DNA from: UBA5078 sp040384465
GTDB lineage: Bacteria; Pseudomonadota; Gammaproteobacteria; Pseudomonadales; Pseudohongiellaceae
Length of the DNA: 64,000 bases
Assembly: GCA_040384465.1 (NCBI GenBank)
Contig: JAZKJF010000008.1
Location: 320,807 to 384,806 of the forward strand
Direction of reading: 5' to 3'
Each line of letters begins with the position of its first letter. Within the stretch, counting starts at the first letter, position 1. Positions 52,289-60,527 of the stretch are shown piece by piece. The position numbers and the translations under genes are program-made. The notes beneath the pieces are model-generated. The model worked only from the letters and a program-made list of their open reading frames with translations, did not search any database and was not told the origin of the DNA.

Positions 52289-55200
52289 GTGCGATCCCTG
52301 AACCTCTCAAGAATACTCTGCCTGTTTCTGCTGTGTGCCTGCACCGCAGGTGTTGCCCAACCTACAAATGTCCTTGAGGCTGACTCTCCTAAAATCAGTC
52401 CTTTCACAGAATATTACGAGGATCCTACTGGTCGATTGACAGTGGATGATGTCGTCTCTCCAGAGTTTGATGTCAACTTTATCGACAATGGCACCGATGA
52501 ATTACACTTCGGTCTCACTCGCTCAGTGTACTGGGTACGCTTCAGTATCGACTGGGTTGGGTCAGCACTTGAGAACGGATGGGTATTGGAAGTCGGTCCA
52601 CCCAAACATGTTGAAGGTATCGCTCGCGGCGGTTTGGACATCTTCGTATTCGATTCCAATGGTAATCAGGTTGCCACACAGCGCTTCGGCCGCTATGACC
52701 ATCCTCGGGAGCTCAAGACTCTCAGTGGCGGTTTCGCACTGAAACTGAATCCAGAAACAGACCGACGGGTTTACCTGCGGATCGAAACGGCACGGGACCT
52801 CCGTGTCCCTATCACACTGTGGCAGGAAAACGCATTCCGTGACTATGAGGTCAACGCCAATACCGCACTAGGCATCACCTACGGCATCCTGCTGGCGATG
52901 ATTGTCTATAATCTGTTCCTCTACGTTTCGATTCGCGAAAGCTCCTATTTTTATTATGTTCTGGCAATCATCAGCCAACTGGCCTTTCTATTCCTTGACT
53001 CTAAACATGCACGCTTCATTAACGATTCTTTATGGATCAACCCTTGGTTGATCAACATGGCCGAGCGGGATATCTACATCCTTCTGGGCATCACGACGCT
53101 GCAGTTTCACCGCTGTCTGCTGCAGGTCTGGACATACAACCCTGCGCTGGATCGGCTTATCAAAGGGTTGATTCTGATATTCTTCATGGTGCTGCCCGTC
53201 TCTCTGCTTAGCGATGAAAAGATATTCCAAAGCCTTTATCTGGCCTTGATCATTGCAGCAATATTGCTGGTGATTTTTACCAATACCGACGCTATTCGAC
53301 GCGGCATTGCAACGGCCAAAGTCCATCTCGCCGCCACCTCAATAGTATTGCTGGGTGCCAGCGTACAAATGTCGTTCCAGGTATGGAGCCTGCTACCAAG
53401 CCATTGGATTACGGCGCATGCATACAAAACCAGCCTGCTAGCTCATGCCTTGCTGCTGTCGTTCGGGCTGGCGTTCCGATACAACATGCTACGCAAGGAA
53501 AAAGAAGAGGCGCAGTGGCTGGCAATTGAGAATCTTCGAAAGTCAGATCGCATCAAGGATGAACTGCTTGCCAACATCTCTCATGAGCTGAGAACGCCAG
53601 TGTATGGCATCAATGGCCTTGCAGAGATGGCATTGCGCAGCGTAAACAACACCGATGGAGGTGCGGCAAGAACCGTCAAACAAAATCTCGAATTGATCAG
53701 CAACAGTGGCGCCAGGCTGATTGGTCTGATCGATAACCTGCTGGACTTTTCAGCAGTACGGCACAATGCCCTCCCCTTGAACCTCAAAGCTGTCGACTTG
53801 CGCAGCCTTACCAGTCTTGTTCTGGCCATCACTGCCCCTATGTCTGCGGAGAAATCCCTCAACGTCATCAACAACATCCCTTCCGATCTGCCACCAGCAC
53901 TGGCTGACGAGGACCGACTACATCAGGTCTTGCTCAATCTGGTCTCGAACGCCACCAAATTCACCGATTCGGGAGATATTCGTATCTCTGCGAGCCTGGT
54001 GCAACCGGACAGCATTCGGATCACTGTCAGCGACACCGGTAGAGGAATCTCGCGCGAGGATCAAAATGTCATATTCAACGCCTTTGAAAAGGGGACCGGT
54101 GCAGCCGATGGGCGGGGTGGGGTGGGGCTTGGACTCGCTATCTCTCGCAGTCTGGTGAAATTGCACGGCAGTGATTTGACAGTACACAGTGAACTGGGTA
54201 AAGGCTCACACTTCAGTTTTGTCTTACCCACAGCAGAAGTATCCCGGCACAAGCTCAACCCGACGGCCAACCATCTCCTGATTCGACGCTCCGACTCCTC
54301 CCATTCATTAGTTGAGAACGATGTTTTGGCTGTACCCGCCGGACACAGCCCAACTGGCGAGAAAGGAAGTGCCGCCGCACGCATACTGATCGTTGACGAC
54401 GAAGGGACTAACCGCATTCTGATGGCACAACAGCTGGAAGGCTATGTCGTCGAGCAAGCCAGTAGCGGTCCGGACGCTCTGGCAGCAATACACAGACAGA
54501 AGCCTGACCTCATATTGCTGGACCTTATGATGCCAGGAATGAACGGATACGAGACGTGCCAGGCAATCCGGAAGCTTTACAGCCAGGTAGAACTGCCTAT
54601 TGTAATCGTCACTGCCAGAAACCATCTGGAGGACCTTACGCATGGCTTTCAGACTGGCGCCAATGATTTTCTAGCCAAACCATTTTATGCGGACGAGCTA
54701 TTAGCCCGAGTGTCCAACCAGCTCAAACTGGTAGAACTGCAACGGATAGACCTCGATAACGCACTCCTGAAAGATCAGATTGCAAGTTATGTTGCGGCAG
54801 ACCAGCAGTTGCGCGCCGCAACCGAACAATTGCAGAGACTGTTAGAAGGCATGTCAGCCGGGATCATCGCCTTCACTTATCCTGGAGTTATTACCTATCT
54901 TAACCAGCGAGCTGCGCAATACTTGCGTATTCAGACTGAAGGACTTCAGGGTCAACTTCTCACCAGAATTCTGCCAGAAGGAAAATCCAACCAAGCTCTG
55001 CTGGACATTCTCTCGGCGTGGGAAGCCGGTGACCAGATCACGAATGGTGACCAACCTGTTGATGTCGAAATCTGCCTTCCTGAACAACTGGGGCATTTTC
55101 CCAGCCCGAAACTGAAGGCCAGATTATCTCTACTAAGCGATGACGACAGCACAGGTATGCTGATATTGGAGCCCGTCGCCGCTGGTAGCAACGAGGTAGG

Positions 55201-55714
55201 AGCACATAAAGATGATATAGACATGCTGCAAGTGCTGGAGCTGGCACAGAGGCATGTGCGCAACCTGGGCACGCGGCTGAAAATGCTGACGCCCCATGAA
55301 CTTCAGACATTACCCGAATTGCTCGACAAATTGACCGGCCTCAATTCCACGCTTGATATGCTGGACAAGGAACTACCTGTCGCCACGGTGCAAGACGATG
55401 TTCGCCAACAGCTTGTCATCCTGATGCAGGAGACACTGCGCACCTGGGAAGCCAGCACCAACAAGACCAAAATCGAGCTTGCCGAAGAAAGCAATATCTG
55501 GGCCGTAAGCATCGATGAGGGTCGCTTGCGGACCCGCACCTTTGATCGCTATCTTCGCCTTGAGTTGCTGCCCCGTATCCCACGCTGGCGGGAAGTGGTG
55601 CGAACCACTTACTTCGTACTCGCCAATCCTGCGATTGAGCCAGCGAATCGCAAGTATCTTGAAGGTGAACTCAACAAAACAAAGGCCCTACTGCACGCCG
55701 CAGACATAAACTGA
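52289..55714 (+). CDS. 7TMR-DISM hybrid sensor kinase with receiver and PAS-like domain
   Basis: A 1141-residue sensor. Signal peptide to about 23; periplasmic 7TMR-DISMED2-type domain (about 30-185); seven membrane segments (about 190-405); a HisKA domain with His432 (ANISHELRTPVYGI); an HATPase domain (NLVSNATKFTDSG, GGVGLGLAISRSL); a receiver near 695-810 (RILIVDDEGTN, phospho-acceptor in LLDLMMPGMNGYE near 745, AKPF); a PAS-like domain (about 845-975); and a C-terminal part (about 1040-1141) of unknown fold (WAVSIDEGRLRTRTFDRYL). GTG 52289 is the likely start. The output is unknown. Confidence 0.93.
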   Translation: MRSLNLSRILCLFLLCACTAGVAQPTNVLEADSPKISPFTEYYEDPTGRLTVDDVVSPEFDVNFIDNGTDELHFGLTRSVYWVRFSIDWVGSALENGWVLEVGPPKHVEGIARGGLDIFVFDSNGNQVATQRFGRYDHPRELKTLSGGFALKLNPETDRRVYLRIETARDLRVPITLWQENAFRDYEVNANTALGITYGILLAMIVYNLFLYVSIRESSYFYYVLAIISQLAFLFLDSKHARFINDSLWINPWLINMAERDIYILLGITTLQFHRCLLQVWTYNPALDRLIKGLILIFFMVLPVSLLSDEKIFQSLYLALIIAAILLVIFTNTDAIRRGIATAKVHLAATSIVLLGASVQMSFQVWSLLPSHWITAHAYKTSLLAHALLLSFGLAFRYNMLRKEKEEAQWLAIENLRKSDRIKDELLANISHELRTPVYGINGLAEMALRSVNNTDGGAARTVKQNLELISNSGARLIGLIDNLLDFSAVRHNALPLNLKAVDLRSLTSLVLAITAPMSAEKSLNVINNIPSDLPPALADEDRLHQVLLNLVSNATKFTDSGDIRISASLVQPDSIRITVSDTGRGISREDQNVIFNAFEKGTGAADGRGGVGLGLAISRSLVKLHGSDLTVHSELGKGSHFSFVLPTAEVSRHKLNPTANHLLIRRSDSSHSLVENDVLAVPAGHSPTGEKGSAAARILIVDDEGTNRILMAQQLEGYVVEQASSGPDALAAIHRQKPDLILLDLMMPGMNGYETCQAIRKLYSQVELPIVIVTARNHLEDLTHGFQTGANDFLAKPFYADELLARVSNQLKLVELQRIDLDNALLKDQIASYVAADQQLRAATEQLQRLLEGMSAGIIAFTYPGVITYLNQRAAQYLRIQTEGLQGQLLTRILPEGKSNQALLDILSAWEAGDQITNGDQPVDVEICLPEQLGHFPSPKLKARLSLLSDDDSTGMLILEPVAAGSNEVGAHKDDIDMLQVLELAQRHVRNLGTRLKMLTPHELQTLPELLDKLTGLNSTLDMLDKELPVATVQDDVRQQLVILMQETLRTWEASTNKTKIELAEESNIWAVSIDEGRLRTRTFDRYLRLELLPRIPRWREVVRTTYFVLANPAIEPANRKYLEGELNKTKALLHAADIN

Positions 55715-55858
55715 CCCTCAATCCACCCCGATCATGGGGTGACACACATCCAATGATGCCGGTACCATGATTGCGTCGACCATTTTGGATATAGCGCCTC
55801 TGCTATGCCCGAATATTCAACGCATGAGCGTCGACAACTCCAGAATCAGGATCAATCG

Positions 55859-56725
55859 ATGTATCTGCAGCATTTTGGCTTGTCTCAACCCCCATTCTCC
55901 GCGACACCAAATACCCAGTTTTTTTTGGAGCTTAATAATGCTGGCAGTTTGTTCAAGGAAATTATCCAGACGGTCAACCAAACCGACGGCTTTATTACCA
56001 TCATCGGTGAAGCCGGGATGGGAAAATCTACTCTTTACCGGAAGCTCCTGAAAGCGCTGCACAGTCACAAGAGCCGTTACAAAGTCCTGGGACTTGCGCA
56101 CCCACCACTCAACGCAGCCAATCTGTACAGCGCTCTTGGGCAAGAACTCGATATCAGTAGAAAGCCGACATCCACATTGAAGGTCAGGATACTCGGTGCA
56201 TTGCTGAACCTGGCAGCTACCGGTAAACGCGTGGTACTGGTGATCGATGAAGCACAGGCTATGTCCGAAAACGTTCTGGTCGCTCTGCACTTACTCTCTG
56301 AGCATCAATTCCAAGGAAGTCATTTGCTGCGGATAGCTCTGTTCGCACACCCCGAATTCAATCAGAAGATTGGTAAGCCACGCTTGCAACCGTTGCGAGA
56401 GCGCATCACCGTGACTCGTCTGCTGCAACCCGTAGATGCAAAGGATATCTTTCAATATGTCACTTTGAGATTAGATAAATGTCAGCAACAGGGAGAGGCG
56501 TTATTTTCGCTCAAAGCAATCAACCTACTCGCTAAAGCGAGCGGAGGTGTGCCCCGCTTGATCAATCTACTTGCCCATAAAGCCATGATGCGTGCCTTCG
56601 ACGCCAAGGAAACTCTTGTTGATGAAGATCACATGGCCGCCGCTATTAGTGATACCGCTTCGGCCAACCCTGTTACACCTGACGGGAAAACTCGCTGGCT
56701 CAGCCGCAAGCCTCATGTTGTATAG
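55859..56725 (+). CDS. ExeA/MshM-like AAA ATPase
   Basis: A 288-residue ATPase of the family assisting secretin or pilus assembly. It starts with MYLQHFGLSQPPFSATPNTQFF, typical for ExeA/MshM. Walker A GEAGMGKSTLYRKL (near 50), Walker B VVLVIDEAQAM (near 130), sensor LRIALFAHPEF, and the C-terminal winged portion SGGVPRLINLLAHKAMMRAF. AGGA before ATG 55859 sets the start over ATG 55805. No secretin or MSHA genes are adjacent, so the client complex lies elsewhere or is different. Confidence 0.93.
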   Translation: MYLQHFGLSQPPFSATPNTQFFLELNNAGSLFKEIIQTVNQTDGFITIIGEAGMGKSTLYRKLLKALHSHKSRYKVLGLAHPPLNAANLYSALGQELDISRKPTSTLKVRILGALLNLAATGKRVVLVIDEAQAMSENVLVALHLLSEHQFQGSHLLRIALFAHPEFNQKIGKPRLQPLRERITVTRLLQPVDAKDIFQYVTLRLDKCQQQGEALFSLKAINLLAKASGGVPRLINLLAHKAMMRAFDAKETLVDEDHMAAAISDTASANPVTPDGKTRWLSRKPHVV

Positions 56726-56816
56726 CGCCGCCGCTCCGATATAATCAGGCCCCGACCAAAGAGTCGGAACCGGATACTTCCACCGGTGCCACCAGTCATC
56801 AGCAAGGACAACTCAA

Positions 56817-57614
56817 ATGCGGGACGATATCTGGATCAAACTCAACGAAGAAGCCAGAACGCTTGTGCAGCGAGAGCCGCTGCTCGCCAGTTATGTTTAC
56901 GCCTGCATCCTGAATCACAACAGCCTGGGATCAGCTCTCAGTTTCCTGCTGGCCAACAAACTGTCTGATGACGTTATGCCTGCCATCGCCGTGCGGGAAC
57001 TGTTCGATGCTGCGTACCGCGAGGCACCGGAAATAATTGTCAATGCAATTTACGATATGCAGGCTGTGTACGATCGGGATGCTGCCACCAATTCATTTCT
57101 GCCGATCATCTTGTTCTTGAAAGGATACCAGTCAATCCAGGTGCATCGTCTGGCCCACTTCCTGTGGAAACGAGATCGTAAAGATCTCGCGCTGTTCATG
57201 CAGAGTCGCAATTCTGAAGTATTTGGTGTGGATATCCATCCTGCTTGTGTGATGGGCAAAGGCATCATGTTCGATCATGCCACAGGCATCGTGATCGGTG
57301 AGACCACCGTTATAGAAGATGATGTGTCCATCATGCAGTCCGTCACTCTGGGCGGTACCGGTAACGAGCAAGGCGACAGACATCCCAAGATTCGCTCAGG
57401 CGTTCTAATTTCTACTGGCGCCAAAGTCCTGGGCAATATCGAGATCGGTGCAGGAGCCAAAGTAGGGGCAGGCAGCGTTGTCCTCAATGACGTGCCACCT
57501 TGCACAACTGTTGTCGGAGTACCTGCCCGCAAGGTTGGAAAGCCGTGCTCAGATCCTGCACGCACAATGGATCAGAATGTCTTTAACGACCAGTCATCGA
57601 ATGGTCACGAATAG
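56817..57614 (+). CDS. cysE: serine O-acetyltransferase
   Basis: Transfers acetyl from acetyl-CoA to L-serine, the committed step of cysteine synthesis, in the cytoplasm. 265 residues: an N-terminal alpha-helical domain (1-130) and a left-handed parallel beta-helix with hexapeptide repeats (about 135-245). The catalytic region contains FGVDIHPACVMGKGIMFDHATGIVIGETTVI and the His in GDRHPKI; it ends in GVPARKVGKP. It lies 91 nt after the ExeA-like gene and 65 nt before the EAL-GGDEF gene. Confidence 0.97.
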   Translation: MRDDIWIKLNEEARTLVQREPLLASYVYACILNHNSLGSALSFLLANKLSDDVMPAIAVRELFDAAYREAPEIIVNAIYDMQAVYDRDAATNSFLPIILFLKGYQSIQVHRLAHFLWKRDRKDLALFMQSRNSEVFGVDIHPACVMGKGIMFDHATGIVIGETTVIEDDVSIMQSVTLGGTGNEQGDRHPKIRSGVLISTGAKVLGNIEIGAGAKVGAGSVVLNDVPPCTTVVGVPARKVGKPCSDPARTMDQNVFNDQSSNGHE

Positions 57615-57619
57615 CAGGC

Positions 57620-57653
57620 CTGTCACAAACTCGTCACAGAAGACAACGATACT
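57620..57653 (+). promoter_or_regulatory. Pho box and -10 of the EAL-GGDEF gene
   Basis: CTGTCAC (57620-57626), spacer AAAC, TCGTCAC (57631-57637), then 10 nt and GATACT (57648-57653, 4 of 6). Unit spacing and -10 spacing match the pstS and porin promoters. It starts 5 nt after the cysE stop. Confidence 0.7.
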
Positions 57654-57679
57654 GTATCCAGATTAATTATTGGACACAG

Positions 57680-59485
57680 ATGATGGGCGACAACATAGTC
57701 AGGCTCTTGAACCTGGCAGTAGACGATAGCGTATCTTCGCTTGAATTCGGCTCTCTTTTTCTGGATATACTGAGCCACAATTCTGTCACTGCACTTTTTC
57801 AGCCCATCGTTGATTTCAACAAGCAAACGATTTTTGGTTACGAATCGCTTATCCGTGGCCCCTCTGACAGCCCTCTGCATAACCCAATGATGTTGTTTGA
57901 TGTAGCCCGGCGCGAAGGTCGACTCACAGATCTTGATCTGCTTTGCCGCCGAGCGGGTATCAAAGGGTTCAAGGAAAAGCGTCTTTCCGGGAAGCTTTTC
58001 CTGAACACCACTCCTCAAGGATTGTTGGAACCTGGCTACAAAACAGGACTCACTTTGGAGTTCTTGCACGAGATCGGTTTACGTCCCGAACATGTCGTTA
58101 TAGAACTCACAGAACAGTACCCGATGAATGACCTGAGAGTGATGAGCAAAGCATTGGGGCATTACCGAGATATGGGGTTCGAGATTGCTATCGATGACCT
58201 GGGAGCAGGTTACTCCGGATTGAGGCGCTGGTCCGAGCTACGACCTGAATACGTTAAAATTGACAGGCATTTTATTCAGAATATTCACAGCGATCCCGTG
58301 AAGCAGTCTTTTGTACGCTCAATCGTCGATATCGCCAATGAACTGAATTGCAAAGTGATTGCCGAAGGCATCGAAGATCGAGAAGAAAGTCAGACGCTAA
58401 TGGAAATGGGTATTACTTTCGGTCAAGGTTATTACTTTGCTCGACCTCAAGCATCCCCACCCTACACACTCCCAGACACGCTCTTCAAATTTCCAGAACG
58501 AAAATTTGTAAGGCATCAATTCCAGCAGAATCGCGAAGGCATCTCTGATCTGCTGACTCCAGCGCCCTATCTCAGCCCTTATCACGCTCTGGAAGATGCT
58601 TATCAACTGTTTGTCAAAGACGAAACCGTAACCGCCATAGCGATCGTGGACAGTCAATTGAGCCCAGTCGGTCTTCTTCGGCGCAGCAAACTCTTTTCTA
58701 CTTTTTCAACACAGTTTGGCCGCTCTTTACATGGTGCGAAATCAGTCCAGAATTTTATGGATAGCAGCATTGTTGTTGCAGAGAAAGATTGGAATATCGA
58801 GCAAGTCAGCAACCTTGTCACTGACAACATGAAGTCACAGATAGAAGCTGACTTTATTATTGTAGAGCAAGGAAAATATGCAGGTGTCGGCAGAGTTCTC
58901 GGCTTGTTGAAGAAAATTACCGAGTTACAGATTCGCAACGCTCGTTACGCAAATCCTTTAACCTTGCTGCCTGGCAATGTGCCAATTTACGAGTGCCTCG
59001 ATCAACTCATTAGTGAGCAGAAAATCTTCTCCGTCGCTTATTGTGATGTGGACAATTTCAAACCTTATAACGATGTGTACGGGTACGGAGAAGGTGATAA
59101 GGTCATCAAACTGATAGCTGACATATTGCGTAACGAGGCAGATACAGTAGAAGATTTTGTCGGACACGTAGGAGGAGATGATTTCATCGTGATATTTTCC
59201 AGCGAGGACTGGAAAGAACGCTGCGACAAAATTCTTAGTATTTTCAGCGCTCAGGTAAGCGATTTTTATACTGGAGAAGATCGTAGTCGCGGTGGCATCT
59301 TCTCTGTCTCTCGGGAAGGCGATGAACGGTTTTTCCCCATCATGACACTGTCGATTGGTGTTGTAACGCCTAATACAAGTCAATTTATCTCGCATCGCGA
59401 CATTGCAAACATGGCGAGCCAAGCTAAACACAATGCCAAAAATATTGTTGGTAACAGCCTCTTCATAGAACGCCGCCAGCATTGA
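57680..59485 (+). CDS. EAL-GGDEF cyclic-di-GMP enzyme with CBS-like linker
   Basis: A 601-residue cytoplasmic protein with the order EAL, CBS-like region, GGDEF. EAL (about 38-260): ESLIRG in place of EALLR (Glu55), VIELTEQYP, IDDLGAGYSGL, VKIDRHFI, VIAEGIE and GQGYYFARP, a complete set of metal and substrate residues. The middle (about 290-425) resembles tandem CBS domains (VTAIAIVDSQLSPVGLLRR). GGDEF (about 430-590): CDVDNFKPYNDVYGYGEGD, HVGGDDF (residues 498-502) as the GGDEF motif, and no RxxD inhibitory site. Phosphodiesterase activity seems likely and cyclase activity possible. The gene has its own Pho-type promoter. Confidence 0.94.
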   Translation: MMGDNIVRLLNLAVDDSVSSLEFGSLFLDILSHNSVTALFQPIVDFNKQTIFGYESLIRGPSDSPLHNPMMLFDVARREGRLTDLDLLCRRAGIKGFKEKRLSGKLFLNTTPQGLLEPGYKTGLTLEFLHEIGLRPEHVVIELTEQYPMNDLRVMSKALGHYRDMGFEIAIDDLGAGYSGLRRWSELRPEYVKIDRHFIQNIHSDPVKQSFVRSIVDIANELNCKVIAEGIEDREESQTLMEMGITFGQGYYFARPQASPPYTLPDTLFKFPERKFVRHQFQQNREGISDLLTPAPYLSPYHALEDAYQLFVKDETVTAIAIVDSQLSPVGLLRRSKLFSTFSTQFGRSLHGAKSVQNFMDSSIVVAEKDWNIEQVSNLVTDNMKSQIEADFIIVEQGKYAGVGRVLGLLKKITELQIRNARYANPLTLLPGNVPIYECLDQLISEQKIFSVAYCDVDNFKPYNDVYGYGEGDKVIKLIADILRNEADTVEDFVGHVGGDDFIVIFSSEDWKERCDKILSIFSAQVSDFYTGEDRSRGGIFSVSREGDERFFPIMTLSIGVVTPNTSQFISHRDIANMASQAKHNAKNIVGNSLFIERRQH

Positions 59486-59525
59486 GAAAGCTGGGCTCGT
59501 TTCTATAAAGCAAAAGACGACCACG

Positions 59526-60419
59526 TCATATCGGAGATATCACCACACGAAATCCGATAAACGCTCTGCGTGCACCTGGATCCGCCGCACCACGCACCGC
59601 CGCTCTCGCATTATTCTCTGCGTCGTTGAAAGCGCCACCTCGCATCACCCACAGCGCATCTTCAGCAAGATTCTCACGATCATTGCTCGAATCAAATGGT
59701 AATGGCTGATAAGGACTACGAGTCCACTCCCAGACGTTACCGCTCATGTCGCTCAGGCCATAGGCACACTCTGGACAGTCGAAACTGCCTACCGCCATTG
59801 TCCCTGAGCCAGAATAATTTGCTCGATCTCTGCGTGCCTGATTCCCCCATGGATATATGCGAGAGTCGGTTCCTCGAGCCGCCTTTTCCCACTGTGCCTC
59901 GTCGGGCAACGTCAATCGCCAACCATCCACCAGCAACTGCTTGATAGACGCAGGAGTTTGTGGAGAATTTTTTAATTGTTCCCCCAACCAACGTGTATAA
60001 GCGAGCGCATCTGTCCATGATACAAAACTGACGGGATGGTTGAGTTCCCCCTGCAACGCCACAGGATCAGCTCTGTAACCGCTATCATCCACAAATGCGC
60101 GGAATTGAGCTACCGTCACTTCGTAGCGGGAAATATAGAAGGCTGGTAAATCTACAGTTCCTTGACGGCGTCCTTCCGACCAGCGCTCATTCTCAAATGC
60201 CATCGGATCAATCAGCGGATTACTCCCCATTTGAAAGGCGCCCATTGGCACTTCTACGAATCCGAGCATACTGTCATCAGAGAGATACCAGGTATCTGCA
60301 CGAAAGCCTGTCAACTGCGACATAAGCTGACTTGCAGCTGAATCTGATTGCTGCGCATTCGCAGGGGCCGCCAATGCAATTTGCGTAATTACGATGCTTA
60401 CACAGAGAGTCGTAGTCAT
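59526..60419 (-). CDS. exported SUMF1/formylglycine-generating-enzyme-like protein
   Basis: A 297-residue exported protein of the SUMF1/EgtB/PvdO fold. Signal (VSIVITQIALAAPANAQ). The core reads VPMGAFQMGSNP, ENERWSEGRRQGTVDLPAFYISRYEVTVAQFRAF, NHPVSFVSWTDALAYTRWLG, RLTLPDEAQWEKAARGT, YPWGN, LSDMSGNVWEWTRSPY, MRGGAFND and RAFIGFRVV. These are family features, but the copper-binding Cys pair of true sulfatase maturation enzymes is not evident, and no sulfatase gene is nearby. The likely function is therefore another member of the fold. ATG 60419 gives a normal signal peptide; TTG 60485 is an alternative. Confidence 0.9.
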   Translation of the reverse strand: MTTTLCVSIVITQIALAAPANAQQSDSAASQLMSQLTGFRADTWYLSDDSMLGFVEVPMGAFQMGSNPLIDPMAFENERWSEGRRQGTVDLPAFYISRYEVTVAQFRAFVDDSGYRADPVALQGELNHPVSFVSWTDALAYTRWLGEQLKNSPQTPASIKQLLVDGWRLTLPDEAQWEKAARGTDSRIYPWGNQARRDRANYSGSGTMAVGSFDCPECAYGLSDMSGNVWEWTRSPYQPLPFDSSNDRENLAEDALWVMRGGAFNDAENNARAAVRGAADPGARRAFIGFRVVISPI

Positions 60420-60527
60420 CGAAAACTTTTGGAGTCTCGGCAGCCTTAGGTTTTGAGCAAAAAAAGAATCTATCAAAATATCCAACCTCTGCTATCGAGT
60501 GTCCACCAGCCCTCGGGCGAGCTACTG

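Noticed and set aside
59526..60419. Sulfatase maturation by the SUMF1-like protein
   Set aside because: No sulfatase gene is near and the active-site Cys pair is not evident, so the specific activity is not claimed.
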